DNA of 64,000 bases from positions 47,216-111,215 of the forward strand of contig NZ_BOMI01000059.1 in NCBI RefSeq assembly GCF_016862115.1, given 5' to 3'. The notes below the pieces were generated by a model. The model saw nothing but the letters and a program-made list of their open reading frames with translations. It searched no databases and was not told the DNA's origin. A program made the translations under genes and the position numbers. Positions 1 to 8,063 of this stretch are shown here, in pieces. The stretch comes from Paractinoplanes deccanensis (GTDB lineage Bacteria > Actinomycetota > Actinomycetes > Mycobacteriales > Micromonosporaceae). Every line of letters starts with the position of its first letter. Position 1 is the stretch's first letter.

Positions 1-1
1 G

Positions 2-805
2 CTCGCCGGTGCCTCGCTGGCCGTCACGCTGGTGCTGCTGCTCCTGCCGCTGAGCCTCGGCGGCGACTGGGGATGGGGCTCACCCCGCACCATCGGGTCC
101 TTCGTCCTCGCCGTGATCTTCGGAGCGGTGTGGGTGTGGGTCGAGTCGCGGTCCCAGTCGCCCCTGATCGACATGCGGGTGTTCCGCCTGCGCCCGGTCT
201 GGACCGCCAACCTGGCGTCGCTGCTGTTCGGCATCACGCTCTACTCGGCCTTCGGCTTCATCCCGGCGTTCCTCCAGACGCCCACCAGCACCGGCTACGG
301 CCTCGGCGAGTCCATCACGGTCTCCGGCCTGCTCTTCGTGCCGGTCACGGTCGCGCAGTTCGTCTTCGGCGTCGTCGCCGGCCCGCTCGCCAACCGCATC
401 CCGGCCAAGGCCGTGCTGGTGATCGGGGCGATCCCGGTCATCGTGGCCTTCGGCCTGCTCACCTTCGCGCACGACGAGGTCTGGCAGATCATCCTGGCCA
501 CGGTCCTCGCCGGCATCGGGTTCGGGCTGGGCCTGTCCGCCCTCTCGGCGCTGGTCGTGCACGCGGTCCCGGCCACCCACACCGGCGCGGCCACCGGCAT
601 GAACGCCAACATCCGCACCATCGGCGGCGCGATCGGCGCGGCCGTCGTCTCCGCCATCCTGTCGGCGAACACCGTGCCGGGCGGCATCCCGAGCGAGACG
701 GGCTGGGCCCTCGCGTTCGGCGCTCTCGCCGTCGCCGCCCTCCTCGGCGCCGCCGCCTCGCTGCTGATCCCCGAGGTCGCCGCCCACCACGACGACAAGC
801 CCTGA
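2..805 (+). CDS. MFS drug exporter, DHA2-like (C-terminal part)
   Basis: C-terminal half of a major facilitator superfamily transporter; the reading frame is open to the left edge, so the true start lies outside the window. About 267 residues are visible, with roughly seven hydrophobic segments. The segment with GAATGMNANIRTIGGAIG is typical of the late helices of 14-helix DHA2 proton-driven drug exporters, and the loop with SPLIDMRVFRLR before a new helix pair matches the usual mid-protein junction of that family. It would export a small hydrophobic compound by proton antiport at the cytoplasmic membrane; the substrate cannot be read. It ends in TGA and is followed by repeats and a hairpin that would stop transcription before the opposing response-regulator gene. 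Confidence 0.85.
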   Translation, partial: LAGASLAVTLVLLLLPLSLGGDWGWGSPRTIGSFVLAVIFGAVWVWVESRSQSPLIDMRVFRLRPVWTANLASLLFGITLYSAFGFIPAFLQTPTSTGYGLGESITVSGLLFVPVTVAQFVFGVVAGPLANRIPAKAVLVIGAIPVIVAFGLLTFAHDEVWQIILATVLAGIGFGLGLSALSALVVHAVPATHTGAATGMNANIRTIGGAIGAAVVSAILSANTVPGGIPSETGWALAFGALAVAALLGAAASLLIPEVAAHHDDKP

Positions 806-834
806 CCCACCCCGGCGCTCCGCCCGGCTCCGCC

Positions 835-950
835 GGGTGATCCGGTCGGCCCCGCCCCGATGATCCGGATGGCCCTGCCCCGGGTGATCCGGCCGACTCC
901 GCCCGGGTGATCCGGCCGACTCCGCCCGGGTGATCCGGCCGGCCCCGCAC
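835..950. repeat. Tandem repeat, five ~23-bp units
   Basis: Five head-to-tail units begin at 835, 859, 882, 905 and 928, each starting (G/GA)TGATCCGG and running into a C-rich stretch. The units at 882 and 905 are identical; the others carry scattered substitutions. The last unit forms the left arm of the hairpin at 937-971. Nothing here reads as a gene. The array fills the gap between two convergent genes. Confidence 0.85.
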
Positions 951-971
951 GACGACCGTGCGGGGCCGGCC
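937..971. terminator. Bidirectional hairpin terminator
   Basis: A perfect 15-bp inverted repeat (arms 937-951 GGCCGGCCCCGCACG and 957-971 CGTGCGGGGCCGGCC) encloses a 5-nt loop. It lies between the MFS gene and the convergent response-regulator gene, where a shared terminator is expected. There is no U-tract, which is common for actinobacterial hairpin terminators. Confidence 0.7.
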
Positions 972-1043
972 CACATCCGGCTCTGCCCAGCAGGCCACGT
1001 CCGGCTCTGCCCAGCAGGCCACGTCCGGCTCAGCCCGGCAGGC
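972..1043. repeat. Tandem repeat, three clear 24-bp units
   Basis: Three units start at 972, 996 and 1020, each beginning CA(C/CG)TCCGGCTC and ending CAGGC. Degenerate copies continue to about 1107 with the same GGCTCT core, reaching the end of the response-regulator gene. The unit is unrelated to the 23-bp array on the other side of the hairpin. Confidence 0.8.
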
Positions 1044-1107
1044 CGCGCGCGGCTCTCAGCCGAGTAGGCCGCCGGCGGCTCTCACCCGGGCAGCCGCGCG
1101 CCGGCCC

Positions 1108-1761
1108 TCAGCCGAGCAGGCCGTGCTCGTGGGCGAAGACCACGATCTGGACCCGGTCGCGCAGGCCCAGCTTGCGCAGGATCGCGCCGACGTGGGTCTT
1201 CACCGTGGACTCGCCGGCGAAGATCTCGGCGGCGATCTCCGCGTTCGACAGGCCGCGGGCCACGGCGCGGAAGACGGCGCGCTCCTTGTCGGTCAGCGAC
1301 AGGTAGGCGTCGGGCACGGGGGAGCGCGCCGGGAACTGCCCGGCCAGCAGGGCGGCGAGGTCGGCCGGGGCGAGCACGGCGTTGCCCGCGTGGACGCTGC
1401 GGATCGCGTCGGCCAGCCGGGCCGGGGTGGTGTCCTTCAGCAGGAAGCCGCTCGCCCCGTGCCGGATGGCCGTGGCCGCCCGGTCGTCCAGGTTGAACGT
1501 CGTGAGCACCAGCACCCTGACGGGCCGGGGCCGCGGCGCCGCGAAGATGAGCCGCGTGGCCTCGACGCCGTCCAGCCCGGGCATGCGCAGGTCCATCAGC
1601 ACGACGTCCGGCTGGAGCTCGTCCACCAGCCGCACCGCGTCGCGGCCGTCGCCGGCCTCGCCGACCACCCGGATGCCGTCCTGCGCGTTGAGGATGACCA
1701 CGACCCCGGCCCGGAACAGCTCCTGGTCGTCGACGACCAGCACGTCGATGTCGTCGCTCAC
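1108..1761 (-). CDS. NarL/LuxR-family response regulator
   Basis: A 217-residue two-domain response regulator. The N-terminal receiver carries VVDDQELFRAG and the phosphoacceptor Asp57 in VVLMDLRMPG; the C-terminal LuxR helix-turn-helix (about 150-210) contains LTDKERAVFRAVARGLSNAE and STVKTHVGAILRKL. It would bind DNA after phosphorylation by the upstream kinase. The GTG start overlaps the kinase stop codon by 4 nt (GTGA), so the pair is translationally coupled. It is the last gene of a five-gene run that starts with a VanX-like dipeptidase at 5565, so D-Ala metabolism genes are plausible targets; that is inferred from context only. Confidence 0.93.
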   Translation of the reverse strand: MSDDIDVLVVDDQELFRAGVVVILNAQDGIRVVGEAGDGRDAVRLVDELQPDVVLMDLRMPGLDGVEATRLIFAAPRPRPVRVLVLTTFNLDDRAATAIRHGASGFLLKDTTPARLADAIRSVHAGNAVLAPADLAALLAGQFPARSPVPDAYLSLTDKERAVFRAVARGLSNAEIAAEIFAGESTVKTHVGAILRKLGLRDRVQIVVFAHEHGLLG

Positions 1762-2933
1762 GGCGCCGGGATCCGCGCCACGGCCACGAAGACCTCGTCA
1801 CGGCGGCCGGCCTCGAGGCTGCCGCCGACCGCGGCGAGCCGCTCGCGCATGCCGTCCAGCCCGGAACCGGAGCCGGCGGCCGCGTCCGCGGCGACGGCGT
1901 TGCGCACCTCGACGATCAGGTGGTCCGGCGTCCACGACCGCTGCACGATGACGGCGCCGTCGAGCCGCCCGTGCCGGATTGCGTTGGTGAGCATTTCCTG
2001 GAGCACGCGGTAGGCCGTCACCTGCTGCTCCTCGCCCAGCGGCCGGGGCGTGCCGTCCTGGCCGGAGACCACCTCGCGCCCGCCGGCCCGCAGGTTCGCG
2101 ATCAGCTTGTCGAGGTCGTCGGGGGTGTCCCGGGTCGTCGACAGCACCTGCTGCACGTCCCGCAGCGACGACCGGGCCGACGTCGCTATCCCGGCCAGCA
2201 GGCCCTTGAGCGCGGCCGGCTCCGAGTCGGGCAGGTACTGCGCGGACTCGGCCTGCGCCAGGATCACCGCGAGGGAGTGGCCGACGACGTCGTGCACGTC
2301 GCGGGCCAGCCGCGCCTGCGCGTCGCGGATGCGGGCGGTCTCCTCGGCCTTCGCCTGCTCCTGGGCGGCCCGGGCCAGGTCCGCGCGGGCCTGCTCGGCG
2401 ATGCGCAGCGCCAGGCCGGCCAGCCACGGCACGCCGAGCAGGGCGGCCATCACCACGGCGGTGCCGATGCGCCAGCCGATGCCGAGCTGATCGACGGTCG
2501 CGGTGATCAGCTCGTACGAGGGAACGGGGAAGTTGATCCGCACCGCGCCGCCCTCGACCAGCAGCACCACGGCCACCGCCGCCGCCGGGATCGACAGGGC
2601 ACTCGCGCGCACCGTCACCGGGCCGCCCCACCGGGCCGTGCCGAACGCGACGGCCAGCACGGCGATCTGGGTGAGCACGTACGGCGACTCGGTGGCTGCC
2701 TGGCACAGCGGGATCACCCACACCAGCAGCAGCGCGGCGCCGGGCGCGCGGCGCACCAGCCCGACGGCCAGCGCGGTCCCGGCGACCACGAGCACGAACA
2801 GCAGCTCGCGGACGGGGCCGTAGTAGGCCAGCCAGTCGTTCGCCGTGTATTCGAGCGCGCCCAGCATCAGCACGGCCACCGCGGCCCCGGCGTCCGGCCA
2901 CCACCGAAGCGTGCGATCCAGCATGTCCCCCAC
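1758..2933 (-). CDS. NarL-type sensor histidine kinase
   Basis: A 391-residue membrane sensor kinase. Five to six hydrophobic segments fill residues 15-180 with little extracytoplasmic sequence, suggesting it senses something within the membrane. A short coiled linker follows, then a HisKA_3 box with His214 in ARDVHDVVGHSL, and a HATPase domain with N-box EMLTNAIRHG and G-box GSGLDGM. The GTG at 2933 starts 1 nt after the ligase stop; an ATG at 2924 is an alternative. Cognate kinase of the downstream response regulator. VanS kinases are usually of the OmpR-partner class, so this would be a different sensor type even if the locus answers cell-wall stress. Confidence 0.92.
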   Translation of the reverse strand: MGDMLDRTLRWWPDAGAAVAVLMLGALEYTANDWLAYYGPVRELLFVLVVAGTALAVGLVRRAPGAALLLVWVIPLCQAATESPYVLTQIAVLAVAFGTARWGGPVTVRASALSIPAAAVAVVLLVEGGAVRINFPVPSYELITATVDQLGIGWRIGTAVVMAALLGVPWLAGLALRIAEQARADLARAAQEQAKAEETARIRDAQARLARDVHDVVGHSLAVILAQAESAQYLPDSEPAALKGLLAGIATSARSSLRDVQQVLSTTRDTPDDLDKLIANLRAGGREVVSGQDGTPRPLGEEQQVTAYRVLQEMLTNAIRHGRLDGAVIVQRSWTPDHLIVEVRNAVAADAAAGSGSGLDGMRERLAAVGGSLEAGRRDEVFVAVARIPAP

Positions 2934-2934
2934 G

Positions 2935-3861
2935 TTAGGCGAGCGCGTCGCGGATCAGCCGGTCGAGCAGCTCGGGGTAACCCCATCCGGCGGCCGCGAA
3001 CATCCGGGGCACCTGCGAGTGCTCGGTGAAGCCGGGCATCGTGTTCACCTCGTTGAGCACCGGCCCGGCCTCGGTGAGGAAAAAGTCGAGCCGGGCCACG
3101 CCGCGGCAGCCGAGCGCGCCGTACAGGCGGACCGCCGCGTCCTCGAGGGCCTTGAGCGCGCCGGGCCCGATCGGCGCGGGCACCCGGAACTCCGTACCGC
3201 CGCCGTATTTGGCCTCGTAGTCGAAGAAGCCGTCGGCGACGATCTCCAGCGGGGGTGTGACGAGCTCGCCGAGCACGGCGATGTCCACCTCGCGGCCCTC
3301 GACGACCTCCTCGGCCAGGATCCGGTCGTCGTGCCGCAGCGCCTCGTCCAGCGCGCCGGCCAGCTCGCTCTCGTCGCGGACCAGGGTGACGCCGAGACTC
3401 GACCCGGCCGCCACCGGTTTGACGACGACCGGCCCGGTCCAGGCGTATCCGCGTGCGGTGGCCGCGGTGAGCAGGACGCCACGCGCGGTGGCGAGGCCCA
3501 GGGCCCCGGCGATCAGTTTGGTCACCCATTTGTCCATCGCGAGCGCTCCCGGGCGGACCCCCGAGCCCACGTACGGGACTCCGCACAGCTCCAGCAGCGC
3601 CGCGAGCGTGCCGTCCTCGCCGCGCGGCCCGTGCACGATGGGCAGGGCCACGTCGCAGCCCTGGAGAACGGTGACGGCGCCGGCCAGCCCGATCGGCGCG
3701 CCGGCGTCGTCGCGCCACGTGCCGTCGGGCGCGATGGTCAGCCGGGCCACCTGGTAGCGGGCCGGATCGAGCGCCCCGGCGACGGCGGCGGCCGACGCGA
3801 GCGACACCTGATGTTCGCCGTTGGTGCCGCCGCCGATGACGGCGGCGCGGATGCGGGACAT
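2935..3861 (-). CDS. D-alanine--D-alanine (or D-Ala--D-X) ligase
   Basis: ATP-grasp ligase of 308 residues that joins D-Ala to D-Ala or another D-residue for peptidoglycan precursors in the cytoplasm. Visible motifs: GGTNGEHQVSLAS with the N-terminal Glu16, the glycine-rich AAGSSLGV loop (151-158), the omega-loop DYEAKY with Tyr219, and the metal/ATP motif NEVNTMPGFT (270-279). A Tyr in the DYEAKY position is the Ddl-type arrangement; D-Ala-D-Lac ligases such as VanA lose it, while D-Ser ligases can keep EKY, so D-Ala or D-Ser as second substrate is favoured. The ATG at 3861 was chosen over upstream in-frame codons because GGAGG lies 8 nt before it and the conserved N-terminus begins there. 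It sits 1 nt after the racemase stop. Confidence 0.9.
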   Translation of the reverse strand: MSRIRAAVIGGGTNGEHQVSLASAAAVAGALDPARYQVARLTIAPDGTWRDDAGAPIGLAGAVTVLQGCDVALPIVHGPRGEDGTLAALLELCGVPYVGSGVRPGALAMDKWVTKLIAGALGLATARGVLLTAATARGYAWTGPVVVKPVAAGSSLGVTLVRDESELAGALDEALRHDDRILAEEVVEGREVDIAVLGELVTPPLEIVADGFFDYEAKYGGGTEFRVPAPIGPGALKALEDAAVRLYGALGCRGVARLDFFLTEAGPVLNEVNTMPGFTEHSQVPRMFAAAGWGYPELLDRLIRDALA

Positions 3862-3862
3862 G

Positions 3863-4948
3863 TCAAAGACCTCCGATGACGTGGCGGTACGGGCGGCGCC
3901 CCAGCCCGGTGACGATCTCGTGCGGCAGCGTGCCGGCCCAGGCGGCCCAGTCGCCGACGGCCGGCTCACCGTCGTCGCCCGGCCCGAAGACGATGGCGGT
4001 GTCGCCGATCCGCACACCCGGGCCGGCCTCGACGACGATCTGGTCCATGGAGATGCGCCCGGCGACCCGGCACCGCCGCCCGCCCAGCAGCACCTCGGCC
4101 CACGGCCCCGCGGCGCGCGGCAGCCCGTCGGCGTAACCGACCGGCAGCAGCGCGAGACAGGTGTCGCGCGCCGCCCGCCACGTGTGGTCGTAGCCCACGG
4201 GGGTGCCGGCGGGCACCCGGCGCACCTCGACGACGGGCGCGGTCAACGTCATCGCGCCCCGCAGCGCCGTGTCGCCGCCCGACGGGTCGATGCCGACCAG
4301 GCCGGCGCCGGTGCGGACCAGGTCGAAGTGGGTCTCCGGCCGGGTCAGCGTGGCGGCGGTGGCGGCCAGGTGGCACACGCGCGGGCGCAGCCCCGCCGCG
4401 AACGCGGCCGCGATCCCGTCCCGGAACGACCGGACGGCGCGCGCGGTCTCCGGCCCGGCCAGGTGGCTCATCACCCCGGTGACCACGATCCGGCCGGACG
4501 CCTCGGCCTCGCGCGCCGCCTCGAACAGGGCGCCCCACTCGCCGGGCGCGGCGCCGTCGCGCGCCATCCCGGTGTCGAGCTGGAGGTGCACGCGCGCGCC
4601 CGGCGGCATGGCCGCCAGGTGCGCGAGGCTCGGCACGGCGAGATCGACCTGCTGGCGTACGGCCGCCGCGAAGTCCTCCCCGAGCGGGTTGAGCCAGCTC
4701 AGCAGCGGGGCGGTGAGCCCGGCCGCGCGCAGGGCGAGCGCCTCACCGAGGCCGGTCACCCCGAGCCACGTCGCGCCGGCGCCGAGCGCCGTCCGGGCCA
4801 CGTCGGCGGCGCCGTGCCCGAAGCCGTCCGCCTTCACCACGGCCATCAGCTCGCCCCGGGCGCGCGCGGCGAGCGTGCGGGTGTTGTGCGCGACGGCGCC
4901 GAGGTCCACGGTGACCCGGGCGCCCGCGCCGAGCGTGGCGACGCTCAC
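3863..4948 (-). CDS. alr: Alanine racemase, PLP-dependent
   Basis: Fold-III PLP racemase of 361 residues interconverting L- and D-Ala (possibly Ser). The PLP lysine is Lys39 in VVKADGFGHG, and the catalytic tyrosine is in LLPVGYADGLPR. The C-terminal beta domain has the usual GRISMDQ motif. The length is normal for Alr, and there is no membrane or acyltransferase domain as in VanT racemases. The GTG at 4948 overlaps the stop of the upstream dipeptidase by 4 nt; an upstream in-frame start at 5041 would sit inside that gene and add non-conserved sequence. It is the middle gene of a dipeptidase-racemase-ligase trio. It may be a second, specialised racemase, since an actinobacterium would normally keep a housekeeping copy elsewhere. 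Confidence 0.93.
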   Translation of the reverse strand: MSVATLGAGARVTVDLGAVAHNTRTLAARARGELMAVVKADGFGHGAADVARTALGAGATWLGVTGLGEALALRAAGLTAPLLSWLNPLGEDFAAAVRQQVDLAVPSLAHLAAMPPGARVHLQLDTGMARDGAAPGEWGALFEAAREAEASGRIVVTGVMSHLAGPETARAVRSFRDGIAAAFAAGLRPRVCHLAATAATLTRPETHFDLVRTGAGLVGIDPSGGDTALRGAMTLTAPVVEVRRVPAGTPVGYDHTWRAARDTCLALLPVGYADGLPRAAGPWAEVLLGGRRCRVAGRISMDQIVVEAGPGVRIGDTAIVFGPGDDGEPAVGDWAAWAGTLPHEIVTGLGRRPYRHVIGGL

Positions 4949-5565
4949 GCGAGGACCCGCTCGGTGACCGGGCCGTGCAGCGCGGCCGGCGCCCCGGTCA
5001 TCAGGGCCCAGTAGCGGTCGCCGTAGCTCCAGTGCCACCACTCGGTCGGGTAGTTCACCAGCCCGGCGCCGCCGAGCACCCGCGCGAGCAGCATCCGGTT
5101 GGCCCGCGCCCGCGCGCCGATCCCGGCGGCCGCGAAGTAGCAGGCGCCGCCGGACTCCTCGGGCGTCGCGTCGATCGGCGTACCCATGTCGAGGTCGCCG
5201 TCCGGCCCGGCCAGCGTCAGGTCGACGGCGGCGCCGGCCACGTGCGGGGCCACCTCGACCGGCGCCACGAAGCGGCTCACCAGGTGGTGCAGCGCGGCGT
5301 CGTCGATGCCGGGACGCGCCGCGCGCACCTGCCCGGCGTACGACTCGATGATCTGCTCCTGCCGCGCGACGGCGCGGTGGCCCTCGACGACGCGCAACCC
5401 GATCCCGGGCGGCAGGGCGGCGCGCGCCCAGCCGAGCCGTTCGGCGAGACCGGCGCGCACGTGGGCCCGCGCCGGCCCGAACTCTTCGCCGAGCCGCACC
5501 AGCGGTGCGCCGGTCTCGCGCAGCGGCACGGCCAGCACGCGGGGGTCACTGAGAAGGATCACCAT
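4945..5565 (-). CDS. D-Ala-D-Ala dipeptidase, VanX-like (M15D)
   Basis: A 206-residue zinc dipeptidase of the VanX/M15 family. The zinc and catalytic residues are visible: His108 and Asp115 in PHVAGAAVDL (HxxGxAxD), Glu175 and His178 in TEWWHWSYGD, and the transition-state Arg64 in EGHRAVAR. VanX hydrolyses free D-Ala-D-Ala in the cytoplasm; there is no signal peptide, in agreement. It is the first gene of a run of five minus-strand genes with -4, +1, +1 and -4 nt spacings, so one promoter in 5566-5796 probably serves all five. A dipeptidase beside its own product-forming ligase is paradoxical unless the ligase makes a different dipeptide or the enzyme recycles wall peptides. Confidence 0.88.
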   Translation of the reverse strand: MVILLSDPRVLAVPLRETGAPLVRLGEEFGPARAHVRAGLAERLGWARAALPPGIGLRVVEGHRAVARQEQIIESYAGQVRAARPGIDDAALHHLVSRFVAPVEVAPHVAGAAVDLTLAGPDGDLDMGTPIDATPEESGGACYFAAAGIGARARANRMLLARVLGGAGLVNYPTEWWHWSYGDRYWALMTGAPAALHGPVTERVLA

Positions 5566-5796
5566 GCCGCAAAAGATCGCTCCCGCCGGGCAGGCACCAC
5601 ATCATCCTGAGGTACCGGCGGCCTGGCCTCAGGTGCCGGGCGCTGTCTCCCCGGGGTCGTACCGGCGTCCGCTCTCGCGGTGCCCCGGGTCGAGGCCGCG
5701 CCGGAGACGACCGCGCTTTTCGATCGGCCGATGCCGAACTTCGCCGCGCCGCCCGCGTCGTACGGGATGAGGGTTCCCTAGTGATGGAGCAGCACC

Positions 5797-6546
5797 ATGG
5801 CCGAGTTCGACATCGATTCCTTCGCCGCCAACCTGCGCGATTTCTGGCTCGCCTGGGGCAACCAGGAGCCGGCGGACGACGATCCGGCGCTCCTGCGCAC
5901 CGGCGTGCCCCATCCGTTCCTGAACGGTGTGCTGCGCCTGGAGTCCGGGCGGGTGGCCGACGTGCTGCCCGGCGTCCGCCGCCGGTTCGACGGGCTGCCG
6001 TGGCTGTGGCACGTCGGGCCGGACAGCGACAGCCGCATCGGCGAGGAGCTGGTGGCGCTGGCCGCCGCCGAGCCGATCGTGGCCCCCGTGATGGCCATCG
6101 GGCTGGACGACGTGGCGCCGTCCGCGGACCCCGCGGGGCTCAAGATCGAAGGGGTGGCCGCGGACGCGGACCTCGCCGCCTGGGCCGGGCTGTACAGCCG
6201 CGAGTTCGGCTTCCCGGAGGAGCAGGTGCCGGACGCGATCCGGCTGGAGTTCGAGCGCCAGGATCCGCCGGGAACGCTGCGCCGCTACGCGGGCCGGGTC
6301 GACGGTGTCCTGGTCGCCACCGCGTCGGTTCTCGACCTGCACGGCGTGGCGGGCGTCTACTGCGTGGCCACGCACCACGACTGGCAGCGCCAGGGCATCG
6401 GCGCGCGCATGATGACCCATGTGCTGTCCGCGGCGCGGGACCGCGGCCTCACGACCGCGGTCCTGGAGTCCAGCCCCGACGGGCTGCCGCTCTACCGCAA
6501 GCTCGGCTTCACCCAGGTCGCCGAGTCGCGCTGGTACCCGTTCTAG
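5797..6546 (+). CDS. GNAT-family N-acetyltransferase
   Basis: A 249-residue acetyltransferase. The C-terminal GNAT fold (about 115-249) carries the acetyl-CoA loop in WQRQGIGARMMTHVL and ends LYRKLGFTQVAESRWYPF, the usual closing strands. The N-terminal 110 residues are less conserved and resemble the extra domain of two-domain actinobacterial GNATs. The acceptor substrate cannot be predicted. The gene is divergent from the dipeptidase operon and overlaps the next minus-strand gene by 4 nt at its 3' end. Confidence 0.85.
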   Translation: MAEFDIDSFAANLRDFWLAWGNQEPADDDPALLRTGVPHPFLNGVLRLESGRVADVLPGVRRRFDGLPWLWHVGPDSDSRIGEELVALAAAEPIVAPVMAIGLDDVAPSADPAGLKIEGVAADADLAAWAGLYSREFGFPEEQVPDAIRLEFERQDPPGTLRRYAGRVDGVLVATASVLDLHGVAGVYCVATHHDWQRQGIGARMMTHVLSAARDRGLTTAVLESSPDGLPLYRKLGFTQVAESRWYPF

Positions 6547-7451
6547 GCGGCGGGCACCTTCTCGGGGAGGGCGTGCAGCAGGGCGAGCAGGGCGTGTATG
6601 GCGGGCGCCGGAACACCGTTGGCGTCGGCGGTGCGCGCCACCGCCCCGAGGATCAGCTGATGCTCCGTCGGCCGCCCGGCGAGCCGGTCGTACAACATGG
6701 ACGTTCCGGTGTCCGGCGCCAGGCCGCAGATGACGTCCCGGGCCTGGTTGACGTGCTCCTCGGTCAGCCCCACCCCGGCGGCGCGGGCCGCGGCGATCGC
6801 CTCCTCCATCAGCGTGTGCGCCAGGACGTCGATCTCGCCGTCCCGGAAGACCTCCATCCGGCGGCCGGTGAGCGCGGTGATCGGGTTGGTCACCACGTTG
6901 ACGAGGATCTTCTGCCAGGCGACCGCGTCAAAGTCTTTTCGTTGCACGACGTGCAGCTCCCCGCCGGCGAACAGCTGCGCGAACTCCGCGGCCGGGTCGT
7001 CGCCGGGCACGACGATGTCCGTACCCCAGCTCCAGCGGGTGTGCCCCGGACCGACGAGCTCGACGGCGAAGTAGAGAAGCGCCGGCACGATCCGGATCCC
7101 GAGGGGCAGCAACGGCCGTACGCGCTCGACGTGGTCGATGCCGTTCTGCAGGACGGCGACCCTCGTGCGCGGGCCGACCAGGTGCTCCAGCCACGGCGTC
7201 GCGCTCGCGGTGTCGTACGCCTTGGTCGCCAGCAGCACCCAGTCGACGGCCTCGGCCTGGCCGGGGCCGGTGAGGGTGGGAACCGCCGCGGTGAGGGCGC
7301 CGGACGCCCGGTCGACCGTGACCGCCGGCCCGGCGGGGGAGTGGCGGCTGCACAGCACCACCCGGTGGCCGTGTGCGGCGAGGACCGCGGCGACCGTCGT
7401 GCCGACGGCACCGGCACCGATCACCGCGATCCTCTGAGATGGGTAAGACAT
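6543..7451 (-). CDS. Ketopantoate reductase (ApbA/PanE) family
   Basis: A 302-residue NADPH-dependent reductase. The N-terminal Rossmann fold starts IAVIGAGAVGTTVAAVLAA. The catalytic lysine region is in LLATKAYDTAS, and the helical domain holds AWQKILVNVVTNPITALTG, which matches the Lys/Asn catalytic motif of 2-dehydropantoate 2-reductases. The expected reaction is ketopantoate to pantoate in coenzyme A synthesis, but many paralogues act on other 2-oxo acids and there are no pan genes nearby. It is transcribed alone, convergent with the acetyltransferase. Confidence 0.85.
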   Translation of the reverse strand: MSYPSQRIAVIGAGAVGTTVAAVLAAHGHRVVLCSRHSPAGPAVTVDRASGALTAAVPTLTGPGQAEAVDWVLLATKAYDTASATPWLEHLVGPRTRVAVLQNGIDHVERVRPLLPLGIRIVPALLYFAVELVGPGHTRWSWGTDIVVPGDDPAAEFAQLFAGGELHVVQRKDFDAVAWQKILVNVVTNPITALTGRRMEVFRDGEIDVLAHTLMEEAIAAARAAGVGLTEEHVNQARDVICGLAPDTGTSMLYDRLAGRPTEHQLILGAVARTADANGVPAPAIHALLALLHALPEKVPAA

Positions 7452-7532
7452 CGCGCACCGTCCTTGTCTCGGGGCCTCCCGACGTCACTACCTACGCGGG
7501 CCCCGGGGAACGGTTCGCTCGTGTGACGGTGC

Positions 7533-7970
7533 CTACTGGAAGTCGCAGCCCGGGTTGGGGGCGTCCTCCGACAGCGGCGCGCCGTGCGGCAAGACGTAGA
7601 GCACGTCCAGGACCACCTCGGTACGGCCGAGATTGCGCCCGATGTGCACGTGCTCGGCGCCCGCCGGCTCGAAGACGAAGGAGCCCTTGTGGTAGACCCC
7701 GTCGGACTCGCAGTCGGAGTCGAAGTGGCTCAGCGTGCCCTTCTTCACCACCGCGTAGAGGTTGCCGTCGTGTGTGTGCCAGCCGGTGCTCTGACCGGCC
7801 GGAAGGTGGATCTCCCGGTAGATGTAGTCCGTCGAGCCGACGGTCTTCTGCCACAGAATCGTCCCGGTCACGCCCGGCCCCGGCGGAGTGGCCTCGGCCG
7901 CGGTGCCGATGAGCGAGAACGCCCCGGCCATCGCGAGGATCGCCAGGGTCTTTCCTTTCCAGTTGCGCAT
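7533..7970 (-). CDS. Secreted cupin-domain protein
   Basis: A 145-residue protein with an N-terminal signal peptide (positively charged MRNWKGK, hydrophobic core, likely cleavage after GTAAEA) and one cupin barrel. The metal-binding cupin motif 1 is visible in GWHTHDGNLYAVVKKGTL, and motif 2 in PAGAEHVHIGRN. The start at 7970 was chosen because the signal peptide begins there; the open frame further upstream is antisense to the regulator gene at 8064. Function unknown; probably an exported metal-binding or small-molecule-binding protein. It is divergent from the XRE regulator at 8064, which may share its 94-bp promoter region. Confidence 0.8.
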   Translation of the reverse strand: MRNWKGKTLAILAMAGAFSLIGTAAEATPPGPGVTGTILWQKTVGSTDYIYREIHLPAGQSTGWHTHDGNLYAVVKKGTLSHFDSDCESDGVYHKGSFVFEPAGAEHVHIGRNLGRTEVVLDVLYVLPHGAPLSEDAPNPGCDFQ

Positions 7971-8063
7971 ATAGCCATCAACGGTCGCGGGGCTTTCCCG
8001 TTCACCGAAGGGGGGAAGGTTCTTGCCCTGCCAAGCCGTCCGGCGGCAGCGCAGTATTGCCTC

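Noticed and set aside
835..1043. CRISPR array
   Set aside because: Units are head-to-tail with no unique spacers, and no cas genes are present.
1108..5565. Classical VanHAX glycopeptide-resistance operon
   Set aside because: No VanH dehydrogenase, the ligase keeps the Ddl-type Tyr, and the sensor is NarL-type.
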